Assembly: GCA_016717005.1 (NCBI GenBank)
Contig: JADJUF010000039.1
Coordinates: forward strand, 558,001-622,000
DNA length: 64,000 nt
Direction: 5' to 3'
From: Myxococcales bacterium
Lineage (GTDB): Bacteria; Myxococcota_A; Polyangia; Haliangiales; Haliangiaceae
Positions 16,215 to 25,630 of this stretch are shown here, piece after piece. Made by a program: the position numbers and the translations under genes. A model generated the notes under the pieces. It searched no databases and was not told the DNA's origin. It worked only from the letters and a program-made list of their open reading frames with translations. Numbering within the stretch: the first letter of the stretch is position 1; each line of letters begins with the position of its first letter.

Positions 16215-16753
16215 TCAGGCGAGATGATACAGCATCACGTAGACCGCCACGCCCGTGACCGAGACGTAGAGCCAGATCGGGTACGCCCACCGCGCGATCT
16301 TCGGGTGGCGATCGAACCGCCCCTTGAGCGCGAGCCACAGCGACCGCAGCACCAGCGGCAGCGCCACCACCGCGAGCAGCGTGTGGCTGCCGAGCAGCGC
16401 CAGGTAGAACGTCTTGGCCGCGCCGTGGCCGGGGTACCGGTGCGCGCCGGTGGTCGCGAACCGGATCACGTAGCTGACCAGGAACACCGCCGAGCAGGTC
16501 ACCGCCGCCAGCATCGCCCTCTTGTGGAAGTCGAGCGCGCGCCGCTTGATCGCGACGCCGCCGGCGATCAGGAACACCGCCGACGAGCCGTTCATGACCG
16601 CGTTGAGCGCCGGGTGCAGCCGCGGCCACGGCCAGCCGGTCTGCACCAGCGCCGCGACGATCGGCACGATCGTCAGCGCCACGGCCAGCGCCAGCCACGC
16701 GAACGGCTGGCCGAAGAACGGCCGCGCCGGCGGCGCGCTCGGCGTCGCCTCGC

Positions 16754-16757
<4 letters not shown>
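16215..16757 (-). CDS. DUF420 membrane protein (CtaM-like, cytochrome oxidase biogenesis)
   Basis: The protein has 180 aa with about five hydrophobic segments (FAWLALAVALTIVPIVAALV, AVFLIAGGVAI, AVTCSAVFLVSYVIRFA, SHTLLAVVALPLVLRSLWL, IWLYVSVTGVAVYVMLYH). Conserved histidines occur near LDFHKRAM, GSHTLL and YHLA. The family (DUF420, with Bacillus CtaM as a member) helps heme-copper oxidase maturation. The GTG start overlaps the end of ctaB by 4 nt, so translation is coupled. Its place directly after ctaA and ctaB supports the oxidase-assembly role. Confidence 0.85.
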
Positions 16758-17628
<871 letters not shown>

Positions 17629-17632
<4 letters not shown>

Positions 17633-18558
17633 GGGACCATGCCTCCGGTGCCGCCGCCGGGCAGCATGCGCCGGCCCGAGCCGGTCGCGATCGCCGCGCC
17701 CAGCCACGTGCCCCACAGCGCGGTGGCGCCCGCGAAGTGCGCGACCGCGACCGGCACCGACCGCATCGTCAGCACCGTGTAGACGCCGAGCGTCACCTGG
17801 GCCGCGGCGATCATCGGCGCCATCAGCGCCAGGGTCCGCAGCGTCGGCCACGCGGCCGCGCGCTTCCAGACCTGCACGGCCGCCACCAGCGTGACGACCG
17901 CGGTCACGCAGCCGAAGCCGCGGTGGATCATGTGGATGCGCTGCACGAACGCGGCCGGCCAGTACTCGCCGAGGTTGCACGACGGCATGTCGAGGCACGC
18001 CAGCGTCGCCTCGAAGTGCCGCACCAGCGCGCCGAGCGTGAGCTGCACGAACAGGAACCCGAGCGCGATCTTGATCCAGCGCCGACCGTCACCGAGCGCG
18101 GCCAGCCGGGCGCGGTGCTGGTTGGCCTCCTCGGGCAGCGGCCCGACGACCGCGCGCGTGAGGTACGCGATGTAGAGCAACAGGCCGAAGTACGCGAGGC
18201 CGTGCAGCAGGTGCAGGGTCGAGACGAACCACGGCAGCTTGAACGCCACCGTGACCATGCCGAGCACGCCCTGGACGCACACCATCACCAGCGTCAGCAC
18301 CGCGAGCCGACGCGCCGCGGGCCGCCGCCGCCACAGGGTGACGGTCAGCGCGATCTGCAGGAGCCCGAGGATCCACCCGAACTGCCGGTGGCCGTGCTCG
18401 AACAGCACGCCCCCCTGCATCGTCGGGAACAGCTGATCCTTGCAGCGCACGCTCCACTCGCAGGCCAGGCTCGAGCCGGTGGCGTTGACCGTGCCCCCGA
18501 TGATCAACATCAGGAAGGCCATCAGGGCGACGAGCTTGGACAGGCGGTGCTCGAGCAT
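17629..18558 (-). CDS. ctaA: Heme A synthase (COX15/CtaA family)
   Basis: The protein has 309 aa with about eight transmembrane helices. It oxidises the C8 methyl of heme O to a formyl group, giving heme A. The expected heme-ligand histidines are in EHGHRQFGW and HMIHRGFG, with further histidines in TLHLLHGLAY and VAHFAG. Two cysteine pairs are visible: LACEWSVRCKD and LACLDMPSCNLGEYWP; the second resembles the extracytoplasmic Cys pair of CtaA proteins. It is the first gene of the ctaA-ctaB-DUF420 cassette. The ATG at 18558 is chosen because it immediately precedes LEHRLSKLVALMAF, the first helix. Confidence 0.94.
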
Positions 18559-18876
18559 AGGACTCGACGTGAGATGCGCCGAGGACGCCACCGGTACCAC
18601 GACGATGGGCTGATCGCGCCAGGATCCACCGCCGCTGCGACAAATTGCCGCCGGCCGCGGCCCAGCTCATGATTTCCAGCGGTTGAATTGCGGGTCCGGG
18701 CCGCCGTGATGAGCGGGCGCGCACGCCGACCGCGGTCCGGAGGCGCGCTGTGCGGCGCTCCCTCCACCCGCGCGTCCTGGCGGGGACGTGACAAGGATCC
18801 CAGGTCCGGCGATTGCCGCTGGCCGGCCCCGGGCTGTACATTTACAGGGCCGGCCAGCGCCGGCTGCCCAGCCCGC
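18559..18876. other. 318-bp divergent intergenic region
   Basis: This gap separates ctaA (minus) from a kinase gene (plus). No gene is supported in it. Apart from the nested inverted repeat at 18819-18857, listed separately, I see no recognised promoter consensus. The part near 18630-18700 is lower in GC than its surroundings and may hold the promoters. Confidence 0.5.
18819..18857. promoter_or_regulatory. Nested inverted repeat just upstream of kinase start
   Basis: Perfect 11-bp arms (CTGGCCGGCCC at 18819-18829, GGGCCGGCCAG at 18847-18857) enclose a 17-nt loop that itself contains TGTACATTTACA, arms TGTA/TACA. It ends 19 nt before the ATG at 18877. It could be an operator or an mRNA hairpin controlling the kinase gene. 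Confidence 0.5.
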
Positions 18877-20823
18877 ATGCAACCTCCTCCCTGGGTTGAG
18901 AACACCCAACTCGGCGCGTTGCGCGCGGACGACCTGACCCATCCGGACTACGTGTTCCGGTACGGGCGGTACTTCTTCCGAACGCTCGGCGTCCACCTGG
19001 CCGCCGGCGGCATGGGCACGGTCTCGGAGATGGAGCGCCGGCTCGACGGCACCGGCCCGGTCGAGCTGGTGGTCGGCAAGACCTTCCAGACCCAGTACCT
19101 GAACCAGCTCCGGAGCGACGAGGTCACCCGGCGCGACCACGCGATCAACCAGAACGCGGTCGCCCGGATCGCCGCGCTGTCGCACCCGGGCCTCTTGCCG
19201 ATCTACTGCGTCTCGCCGATCGCCGACAACTACCTGAACATCACGCCGCGCATGGGCGTGACGCTGCTCGAGGCGATCTCGCGCCACAAGCTGACCGCGC
19301 GCCAGCGCACCCAGCTGCTGATGCAGGCGCTCGACGCGCTCGGCCACCTGCACGAGGTGCGGCTGCTGCACCGCGACTTCACGCTGCGCAACGTCCTGCT
19401 CGACGAGCGCGCCGCGGTCGCCTACCTGTTCGACTTCGACCTGGCGCTGTCGCTCGACGACATCGCCGGCGGCACCTACGCCACCCACTACCGCGGGCGG
19501 GTGTTCGGCTCGCCCGGCTACTCGGTGCCGCCGGAGACCGTCGACCCGGGCCTGGCCGAGCTGCCGGTCAGCCCGACGATGGACATCTTCGCGGTCGGCG
19601 GCGCGCTGCACGCGCTGTTCACCGACGAGCTGCCCTACGGCAAGGCCGACGACATGTGGGGCCTGCTGATGCGGATCGGCGAGGGCATCGTCGTCGACGG
19701 CAAGAGCCGGGTCCACTACCCGGACACCGTGCCGCGGCCGCTGCGGCCGATCATCGAGCGCTGCCTCGAGCGCGACCCGTCGCAGCGCTACCAGCGGGTG
19801 GCGTCGATCATCGCCGACCTGCGCGCGGTCCTGCCCGATCTCGACGATCGCGCCGCCGACAGTCGGTTCTTCTTCTCGGCCACGATGGGCGCGCCCCAGG
19901 TCGATCGCCCGGCCCGCCTGCAGCAGGTCTACAACCGCCGCCGCGACGAGACCATCACCACGGCCGAGATCGAGCTGGCCGACGCCTCGCTCCACACCTG
20001 GGGCTACGAGCTGCAGAAGAGCCTGGGCCGCGTGAAGGGCCACCCGATCTTCGTCGCGACGCCCCGGCCCGACCTGCTCAGCGCCGGCAAGTTCCCCGAC
20101 GCCAACACCTTCCCGAAGCTGGTCACGGTGATCGACCTGCACCAGCTGCCGGATCCGCGCGGGCTGGTCGACGCCTGGCAGCAGGTGTACCTGCCGACGC
20201 TCAAGAAGGTGCGGCGCGGGATGATGACCACGCTGCACAAGGTCATCCTCGACACCAACACCGGCTCGCTGCTGCTGTTCTCCGAGTTCATCGACGATCC
20301 CAAGTTCGGGGCCCAGCTGGCCGAGGTCGACCTGCACGTCGACGGCGCGCTCAGCCTGGCGTTCCTGATCACCCGCCAGGTCGCGCTGCTCCACGAGAAC
20401 GGCATGGCCCACAACAACGTCCACCCGGGCGCGCTGTTGTTCAAGGCCGCCACCGAGACCCACATGGCCCAGCCGGCGATGATCGGCCTGGTCGAGCCGT
20501 CGCTGTCGTTCGAGTCGATGATCGCCGACACCCGCGCGATCGCGTCGATGGCGCTGTCGTGGCTGCGCCCGGCCCGGATCCTGGCGCTCAACGCCCGCAC
20601 CCGGCCGCACTTCGACGCGCTGCGCGGCCGGCTGACGACGATCGCCACCGATCGCAACGACCAGCCCCGCATCGACGAGCTGCTCGCGACCATCTCCGAC
20701 GGCCTCGCGATGGTCGACTTCAACTTCTCGGTGCTGCGCGACTCCGGCGGCGACCTCGAGGAGTACGCCCAGCTGGTGCTGTCGCACCGCGCGTACCACG
20801 TGCTCTGGCCCGAGCTGCACTGA
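18877..20823 (+). CDS. Atypical Ser/Thr kinase with a degenerate second kinase-like domain
   Basis: The protein has 648 aa. The first domain has a relaxed glycine loop (AAGGMGTVS, 42-50), Lys68 in LVVGKTF, a full HRDFTLRN catalytic loop (165-172), and DFD (186-188) where DFG is expected. The activation segment resembles GSPGYSVPPE. The second half (from about 370) repeats a kinase-like layout: ELQKSLGR, then LHENGMAHNNVHPGALLF in place of the HRD loop and IGLVEPSLS in place of DFG. It has therefore lost catalytic residues and is probably a regulatory pseudokinase. No transmembrane helix is seen. The ATG at 18877 lies just after a nested inverted repeat. It is convergent with the PIN/XRE-ImmA operon. 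Confidence 0.85.
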   Translation: MQPPPWVENTQLGALRADDLTHPDYVFRYGRYFFRTLGVHLAAGGMGTVSEMERRLDGTGPVELVVGKTFQTQYLNQLRSDEVTRRDHAINQNAVARIAALSHPGLLPIYCVSPIADNYLNITPRMGVTLLEAISRHKLTARQRTQLLMQALDALGHLHEVRLLHRDFTLRNVLLDERAAVAYLFDFDLALSLDDIAGGTYATHYRGRVFGSPGYSVPPETVDPGLAELPVSPTMDIFAVGGALHALFTDELPYGKADDMWGLLMRIGEGIVVDGKSRVHYPDTVPRPLRPIIERCLERDPSQRYQRVASIIADLRAVLPDLDDRAADSRFFFSATMGAPQVDRPARLQQVYNRRRDETITTAEIELADASLHTWGYELQKSLGRVKGHPIFVATPRPDLLSAGKFPDANTFPKLVTVIDLHQLPDPRGLVDAWQQVYLPTLKKVRRGMMTTLHKVILDTNTGSLLLFSEFIDDPKFGAQLAEVDLHVDGALSLAFLITRQVALLHENGMAHNNVHPGALLFKAATETHMAQPAMIGLVEPSLSFESMIADTRAIASMALSWLRPARILALNARTRPHFDALRGRLTTIATDRNDQPRIDELLATISDGLAMVDFNFSVLRDSGGDLEEYAQLVLSHRAYHVLWPELH

Positions 20824-20870
20824 CTCGGCGGGGGCTTGCGTGAAACCAAACCTCCGAGCCCGGAGACCGG

Positions 20871-21413
20871 TCACGTCGGCACGAGCAGCCCGTTGCGCTC
20901 AGCCCAAGCTTCGAAGCCGCCCCCATCGCACGGGTACCTGGCACCACCGGCCGCGATCAACTCATCGACCAGCACGCGCGCCTCGCCGCCGCCGAGCTGC
21001 TTGCGGTTCAATCCGTCGGCGACGAGGCCGAGGGAACGCCGCACGGTCACCTCCCTCGACCGCGCGACGCTGACGGCGGCATTGTCGTCGATGATGGCCA
21101 CGCCCGACGCCACCTGGGCCCAGGCGAGGAGCGAGGCTTCGCCGATGTTCCGGTCGCTCGAACCGAGCGCTCGAACGAAGTCGCTGAACGCGACGAGCTC
21201 GTCGAGGGTATCGACCGCCACGATCTCCAACCACGGCAGCGCCGGGACCTGGGCCAGCGCAGGACAGTCTGCGCGGCCTCGATCCAGCTCCCCGAGCACG
21301 GCGCGCGTCACCACCCGCCGGTGACCGTCCGTGAGGCGCTCGAGCGCGTCGAGTCGCCTCGCCCGCGCGAACGGGCTCAAGACCGAGCTATCGAAGCCGA
21401 GCGTCGGGGGCAC
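20871..21413 (-). CDS. PIN-domain-like protein (putative toxin or nuclease)
   Basis: The protein has 180 aa. The layout matches small PIN nucleases: Asp8 in GFDSSVLSPF, an acidic residue in VLGELDRG, SSDRNIGEASLLAWA in the centre and VAIIDDNAAVSVARSR, which together give the usual acidic metal-binding set. Family members cleave RNA and are often toxins of toxin-antitoxin pairs. The GTG start lies 3 nt after the stop of the XRE-ImmA gene, so the two are translated together. I infer that the upstream protein controls it. Confidence 0.75.
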   Translation of the reverse strand: MPPTLGFDSSVLSPFARARRLDALERLTDGHRRVVTRAVLGELDRGRADCPALAQVPALPWLEIVAVDTLDELVAFSDFVRALGSSDRNIGEASLLAWAQVASGVAIIDDNAAVSVARSREVTVRRSLGLVADGLNRKQLGGGEARVLVDELIAAGGARYPCDGGGFEAWAERNGLLVPT

Positions 21414-21416
21414 CGC

Positions 21417-22469
21417 TCACTCCGGCAGCACGTCGAGCTCGGCCGTCATCGCGTCGAGGGAGAGCGGCCGCTCCGGCGGCAGGTCGCGCTCGCTGATCGT
21501 GCCGTGTAGCAGCTCGATCGCGCGGGTGGGTCCGATGCGGCCGCGCTTGAGCGCGCGCACCACCGCCGCCGCATAGCCGGGCGGCACCTGCGGCGCTTCG
21601 ACGTCGCTGCGGACGCGCAGCTCGCGCTCGACCAGATCGAGCCCCGTCGGCGTCGCCGGCGCGACGGCGTCGTACTGGGGCGCCGACAAGCAGCCGACCC
21701 GCTGGAGCTGGGCGCACGCAGCCCCCCAGCTCAACCCGAACTCGACCGCGATGCGGATCGCCGCGTCGCGCGGAGCGTCGGGGCCCCCGTACTGCCGCCA
21801 TCGCTGCTCGGCCGCCGGCCGCGGCAGCAAGAAGTGGATCGCGAAGGCGTTGATGACCTTCTCGCGCTCGGTCGCGCCGGCGCCGACGATCCACTCCGGC
21901 GCGAACTCGTCCGCTAGCACGTGATGACCGAGCTCGTGCGCGATCCTGAAGCGCCGGCGTCCGCTGCCGCCCGCGTTCCCGATCAACGCGACGCCGCCGC
22001 GACGGAGGGCGAGGTACGACCCCTCCGCCTGCGCTGGGCCGTCGTCCTGGAGCCCGAGCACGAACGCGTAGAGCCCGAGCCGTTCCACCAGCGCGACCAG
22101 CTCCCAGGCCGGCTCGTCGACCCGCAGCCCGGCCGCCTGCCGCGTCGTCAGCGCCACCGCCTCGGCAGCCGCCAGCGACTCGATCGCGGCCGGCTTCGCG
22201 TCGACTGGCTGCAGCGCGCCCATCTCGATGAGCTGTTCGACGTCCTGCGCCAGCGCCTGGAGCTGCCTGCGCCGCATCATGTCCTGCCGCCGCGGCGGCT
22301 CACGACCGAGGGGCGAGGTCAGGCAATCGACCGTCCGCTGCCCGCTCTCGATCTTCGTCACCACCGTGCGCTCGGCACCCAGCTCGGCCGCCAGCTCGAG
22401 TTGCGTCAGCCCGGCGGCCTTGCGGGCGTTCTGGACCCGCTTTCCAAAATCTTCCCAGGACTTGGCCAT
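21417..22469 (-). CDS. XRE-family regulator fused to ImmA/IrrE metallopeptidase
   Basis: The protein has 350 aa. The N-terminal helix-turn-helix (residues about 8-48) reads LTQLELAAELGAERTVVTKI. The C-terminal half is a COG2856 peptidase with the zinc motif HELGH at 178-182 (FRIAHELGHHVLADEF) and the downstream EREKVINAFAIHFLLP that supplies the third ligand region. Such proteins bind their own promoter and cleave or derepress on stress; some form toxin-antitoxin-like pairs. A 21-nt near-palindrome lies directly upstream and is the likely autoregulatory operator. GC content is lower in places than in neighbouring genes, which fits horizontal acquisition. Confidence 0.9.
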   Translation of the reverse strand: MAKSWEDFGKRVQNARKAAGLTQLELAAELGAERTVVTKIESGQRTVDCLTSPLGREPPRRQDMMRRRQLQALAQDVEQLIEMGALQPVDAKPAAIESLAAAEAVALTTRQAAGLRVDEPAWELVALVERLGLYAFVLGLQDDGPAQAEGSYLALRRGGVALIGNAGGSGRRRFRIAHELGHHVLADEFAPEWIVGAGATEREKVINAFAIHFLLPRPAAEQRWRQYGGPDAPRDAAIRIAVEFGLSWGAACAQLQRVGCLSAPQYDAVAPATPTGLDLVERELRVRSDVEAPQVPPGYAAAVVRALKRGRIGPTRAIELLHGTISERDLPPERPLSLDAMTAELDVLPE

Positions 22470-22472
22470 CGC

Positions 22473-22493
22473 AAGTGCGAAATTAGCACACTT
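22473..22493. promoter_or_regulatory. Probable operator palindrome of the XRE-ImmA gene
   Basis: AAGTGCGAAATTAGCACACTT has inverted arms AAGTG/CACTT plus internal GTGC/GCAC. It sits 3 nt before the XRE-ImmA start codon in an AT-richer patch. An XRE protein binding here would block its own transcription. Confidence 0.6.
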
Positions 22494-22619
22494 ACGCGCG
22501 CCTGTTCACCGCCGATCAGGCCGTCTGCGAGCGCTGGCGCGCCGACCTCGCCTGGCTCGCGGCGACGACGCGGCCAGGGCGACGCGGCTGACCCGCACGG
22601 CGTCGGAGCGTCGCCCCGG

Positions 22620-23005
22620 TCAGTTGACGCCGGCATCGCGGGTGAAGCAGTCTAACGTGGTGCCGCGGCACTCGCCGCCCACGCACGACGCGGTCCCGCG
22701 CGTTCAGTCGCACACGCCGCTGGCGCCGCCGACGCAGCGCGCCCGCCACTCCGCCGACAGCGCGGCCGCCGTCGGATCAGCGCTCCACGCCGCCACGTTC
22801 ACGGGGTCGCCGCCGCACGACGACGACCACGACGCCCCGCAGCCGCAGGTCGGCCCGCCGCTGAAGTCGGACGGATAGTCGTACAACCCCTGGCGCCTCC
22901 TGCCGTGGCCGCCGCGCCCGCGGTCGCCACCTGAGCGCCGCGATCGGCGTGTCGGGTGACGCGTCGATCGCGCCGCCGGCGCCACCGTCGCACACGGCGA
23001 CGGCG
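22620..23005 (-). pseudogene. Decayed Cys-rich lipoprotein remnant
   Basis: Fragments of a plausible exported protein appear in three minus-strand frames. They are ACDGGAGGAIDASPDTP-like text near 22985, then DYPSDFSGGPTCGCGASW through RCVGGASGVCD ending in a stop at 22704, then SCVGGECRGTTLDCFTRD ending at 22620. Paired cysteines and the Asp/Pro-rich linker resemble lipoproteins elsewhere in the window. No intact start or continuous frame exists. The interpretation as one frameshifted gene is inference. Confidence 0.35.
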
Positions 23006-23176
23006 ACGCGCCCGGCGTGCGCGTCGCGCCGATGCACCGGGTGAAGGGGCTCGACTTCACCCAGGTGGTCATGCACCTTCCTGCTGGCGGAGCCGGGCGA
23101 CCCGCGCGAGCGCAGTCTCTACTACGTGGCGGCCACCCGCTGCCGCGGGTCGGTGACCGTGCTGCGCGGCGGCTGA
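22990..23176 (+). pseudogene. Remnant of a UvrD/Rep-family helicase C-terminus
   Basis: One plus-strand frame reads PMHRVKGLDFTQVVMHLPA, matching helicase motif V of superfamily 1. After a shift of frame the text continues EPGDPRERSLYYVAATRCRG and VTVLRGG, then a stop at 23176, matching motif VI (YVAATR). Only about 60 codons remain, upstream frames contain stops, and no Walker A motif is present. It is a dead 3' end of a helicase gene, probably left by a deletion or an integration event. Confidence 0.65.
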
Positions 23177-23330
23177 GGCTGCGGGTGGCGCAAGTCCGCG
23201 AGCAATGTGCGGCACCGCGCGCGATCGGGGGCCCGCCGGGAACAAGCCGACGCGGCCGGCCGCCGCCCGCCGACCTGTTGATGTCGGCGGACGGTTCCGG
23301 CCGCGCGCCGCCCGTGCTACCGAGGCCCCG

Positions 23331-24071
23331 ATGACGATCCGCGCGGTCCTGTTCACGGCGGCCCTGGCCGCGACCCTCGCCGCCTGTGGCGGCGCCGCCA
23401 AGCCGACCGTCGGCAACTCCGCCAGCGCCGACGCCGCCTACCCGGTCGCGGTGCTCGAGCCGCTCGAGCGCACGGTGCCGGCCACCGAGGACGAGCCCGA
23501 CGGCACGGTCCGGCTGCCGCGGGTCACGGTGCCCGGCAACCCGACCGCGTCGGCCGCGATCACCGCCGCGCTCGGCACGCCCGCGACCGCCGACCAGCTC
23601 GACGCCCACGGCGAGGTCGGCATCGACTACGTCGTCGGGCACAACGCCGACGGCCTGCTCGACGTGCGGATCGTCCACGAGACCCTGGGCGCCTACGCCG
23701 ACACGTACGAGGAGCACTTCCTGTTCGACACCACCACCGGCGCCCGCCTGACCGCGGCCCAGCTGTTCCGCGCCGACGCGCTGCCGACCCTGGCCGCGCG
23801 GGTCGACGCGCAGCTCCAGGCCGAGCTGACCGCCGCGCGCGCCGATCGCCCCGACTGCGTCGACGGCGACGACGACCCGTTCCACGGCGAGTTCACGGTC
23901 GCGCACCTCGACAGCGTCGGCGTCAGCGACGGCCGCGTCGGGTTCACCTACGACTACGACTTCCCGCACGTGATCGCGGCGTGCGAGCCGTCGGGTGGGT
24001 TCTGGTTCAAGCCGGCCGAGCTCGACGAGTACCTCGCGCCCGACAGCGCGCTGCGCCGCCTGGCGCGGTGA
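23331..24071 (+). CDS. Lipoprotein with RsiV/DUF3298-like domain
   Basis: The protein has 246 aa. The signal peptide MTIRAVLFTAALAATLAACG contains the lipobox LAAC, Cys19. The mature part has paired strands (VTVPGNPTASAAITAALG, LLDVRIVHETLGAYADTYEE) and a C-terminus (GGFWFKPAELDEYLAPDSALRRL) that resembles the DUF3298/RsiV domain, which binds ligands at the cell surface; this match is by eye. Two cysteines (PDCVDGD, AACEPSGG) could pair. ATG at 23331. It is convergent with the next lipoprotein gene, with a gap of 15 nt. Confidence 0.75.
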   Translation: MTIRAVLFTAALAATLAACGGAAKPTVGNSASADAAYPVAVLEPLERTVPATEDEPDGTVRLPRVTVPGNPTASAAITAALGTPATADQLDAHGEVGIDYVVGHNADGLLDVRIVHETLGAYADTYEEHFLFDTTTGARLTAAQLFRADALPTLAARVDAQLQAELTAARADRPDCVDGDDDPFHGEFTVAHLDSVGVSDGRVGFTYDYDFPHVIAACEPSGGFWFKPAELDEYLAPDSALRRLAR

Positions 24072-24086
24072 CCGACCGGCGCCGCG

Positions 24087-24527
24087 CTACTCGTCGTCGC
24101 CCGCGTCGTCGTCGCCCGCGTCGTCGTCGCCCGCGCCGGTGTCGCACGCGAACGTGTCGCCCTCGCCGATCGCGCCGGCCTGGTCGAGGCAGTCGTAGAC
24201 GTCGCAGCTGCCGCCACAGCCGGTGCAGGCCTCGAGCCAGGTCTGCTGGTGCGGCGTCAGGCCGGCCCAGGTGGCGCCGCACGCGCTGAGGCGGTCCGCG
24301 ACCGCCGCGGTCAGCGCCGCCCGCTCGTCGGCCGACAGCTCGTCGTCGGACCGGTTGTCAAAGTCATCGCGGACCGCCTCGTCGGCGCAGCCCGAGTAGC
24401 CCTCACAGTACTCGGGCAGCGCGGCCGGCGCGGCGGTCGCGGCCGGCGCGGTCGCCGGGGCCGACTTCGAGGAGCCGCCGCACGCGGCGGCCAGGGCGAG
24501 GACGATCGGGAGCCACGAGGTGCGCAT
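24087..24527 (-). CDS. Small Cys-rich lipoprotein with acidic repeat tail
   Basis: The protein has 146 aa. The signal peptide ends LALAAACG, lipobox Cys16. Cysteines are paired through the mature domain (YCEGYSGCADE, ACTGCGGSCDVYDCLDQ), suggesting disulfides. The C-terminus is an acidic tandem GDDDA repeat encoded by near-identical 15-nt units, prone to slippage. The ATG at 24527 is preferred; an in-frame ATG four codons upstream is possible. No function can be assigned. Confidence 0.7.
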   Translation of the reverse strand: MRTSWLPIVLALAAACGGSSKSAPATAPAATAAPAALPEYCEGYSGCADEAVRDDFDNRSDDELSADERAALTAAVADRLSACGATWAGLTPHQQTWLEACTGCGGSCDVYDCLDQAGAIGEGDTFACDTGAGDDDAGDDDAGDDE

Positions 24528-24556
24528 CGGCGCGAGCATGCCACGCCCGCGGCGGC

Positions 24557-25630
24557 TCAATCGACCCGGCGCACGCCGACGATCGGCCGCGCGCCGGCCT
24601 CGAGCTCGAGCACGAGGAAGTGCCGGCCGATGCCGTCCCACAGCTCGGGCCGCGCGCCGCCGCCGCCCGACACGTACGCCGGGATGCCGGCGTGCTCGAA
24701 CGCGGCGTAGCTGTGGATGTGGCCGTACAGCGCCAGATCGACGCCGGCGTCGGCGAGCTTGCCGATCAGGCGGTGGGCGTCGCGGCGGCTGCGGAACGCG
24801 CCGTCGCGGATCCCGACCGGGTCGATCGGCGGGAAGTGCGTCAGGAAGACGTGGGTGCGGTCGGCCGCGCGCGCCAGCCAGGCGTCGACCTCGTCCTCGA
24901 CCAGCGGATCGAGCCCGGCGTCGCCGCTGTCGGCGAACGTGAACGCGACGTCGCGGTAGACGAACTGGAACGTGGCGCGGCCGTAGCGGTCGAAGTAGCG
25001 GGCCGGGTCGGCCCACAGCTCGTGGTTGCCGAGCGTCGTGTAGAACGGCACCGGCAAGGTCGCGAGCTGGGCCTCGAACAGCGCGTACTCCTCGAGCCCG
25101 CTGCGCTCGGTCAGGTCGCCCATGCACACCACGAACCGGGGTGAGGTCGTGGCGATGGCCGCGAACACCTCGTCGACCGTCGGCAGGCCGGTCTGGATGT
25201 CGGCCATCGCGGCGATCCGGAACGGCCCCGGCCCCTCGGGCGCCGGCCCGACGGTGATGACGTGGCGCCCGGCGGTCAGCGCGACGTCGCGCACCAGCAC
25301 GGTCGGCCGCGGCGCCGCGACCGCGGTCCCGATCGCGACCCCGGCCTCGCGCAGGTCGGCGTCGGGCAGCGCGTTGGCGACGGTGACGCGCCAGGCGCCG
25401 GCCGCGCTCACCGGCACGTCGATCGTCACCTCGAGCACCGGCGCCGACGCCCACAGCTCGAGCTGCCCCGGCGCCAGCGTCCGGATCGCCGCGAGCCGAT
25501 CGGTGACCGCGACGGTGACGCCGGCGCTGGTCGCGACCCCGACCTGGCCGTCGGCGAGCGCGCGGTCCTCGCCGGGCCTGGTGCAGGCGGCGAGCGCGAG
25601 CGCCGCGCCGACGATGGTGGACAGCTTCAT
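24557..25630 (-). CDS. Calcineurin-like metallophosphoesterase lipoprotein
   Basis: The protein has 357 aa with a lipoprotein signal (ALALAACTRP). After an N-terminal beta-sandwich of about 140 residues comes the metallophosphoesterase core: AMADIQTG (an Asp-x-Gln variant of the first motif), VVCMGDLTE, TTLGNHELW, FLTHFPPIDP and LYGHIHSYAAFEH. These supply the usual dimetal ligands. The layout is like secreted purple-acid-phosphatase-related enzymes; the substrate is unknown. The ATG overlaps the stop of the upstream gene by 4 nt, so the two form an operon. It probably acts in the periplasm or outer membrane. Confidence 0.88.
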   Translation of the reverse strand: MKLSTIVGAALALAACTRPGEDRALADGQVGVATSAGVTVAVTDRLAAIRTLAPGQLELWASAPVLEVTIDVPVSAAGAWRVTVANALPDADLREAGVAIGTAVAAPRPTVLVRDVALTAGRHVITVGPAPEGPGPFRIAAMADIQTGLPTVDEVFAAIATTSPRFVVCMGDLTERSGLEEYALFEAQLATLPVPFYTTLGNHELWADPARYFDRYGRATFQFVYRDVAFTFADSGDAGLDPLVEDEVDAWLARAADRTHVFLTHFPPIDPVGIRDGAFRSRRDAHRLIGKLADAGVDLALYGHIHSYAAFEHAGIPAYVSGGGGARPELWDGIGRHFLVLELEAGARPIVGVRRVD

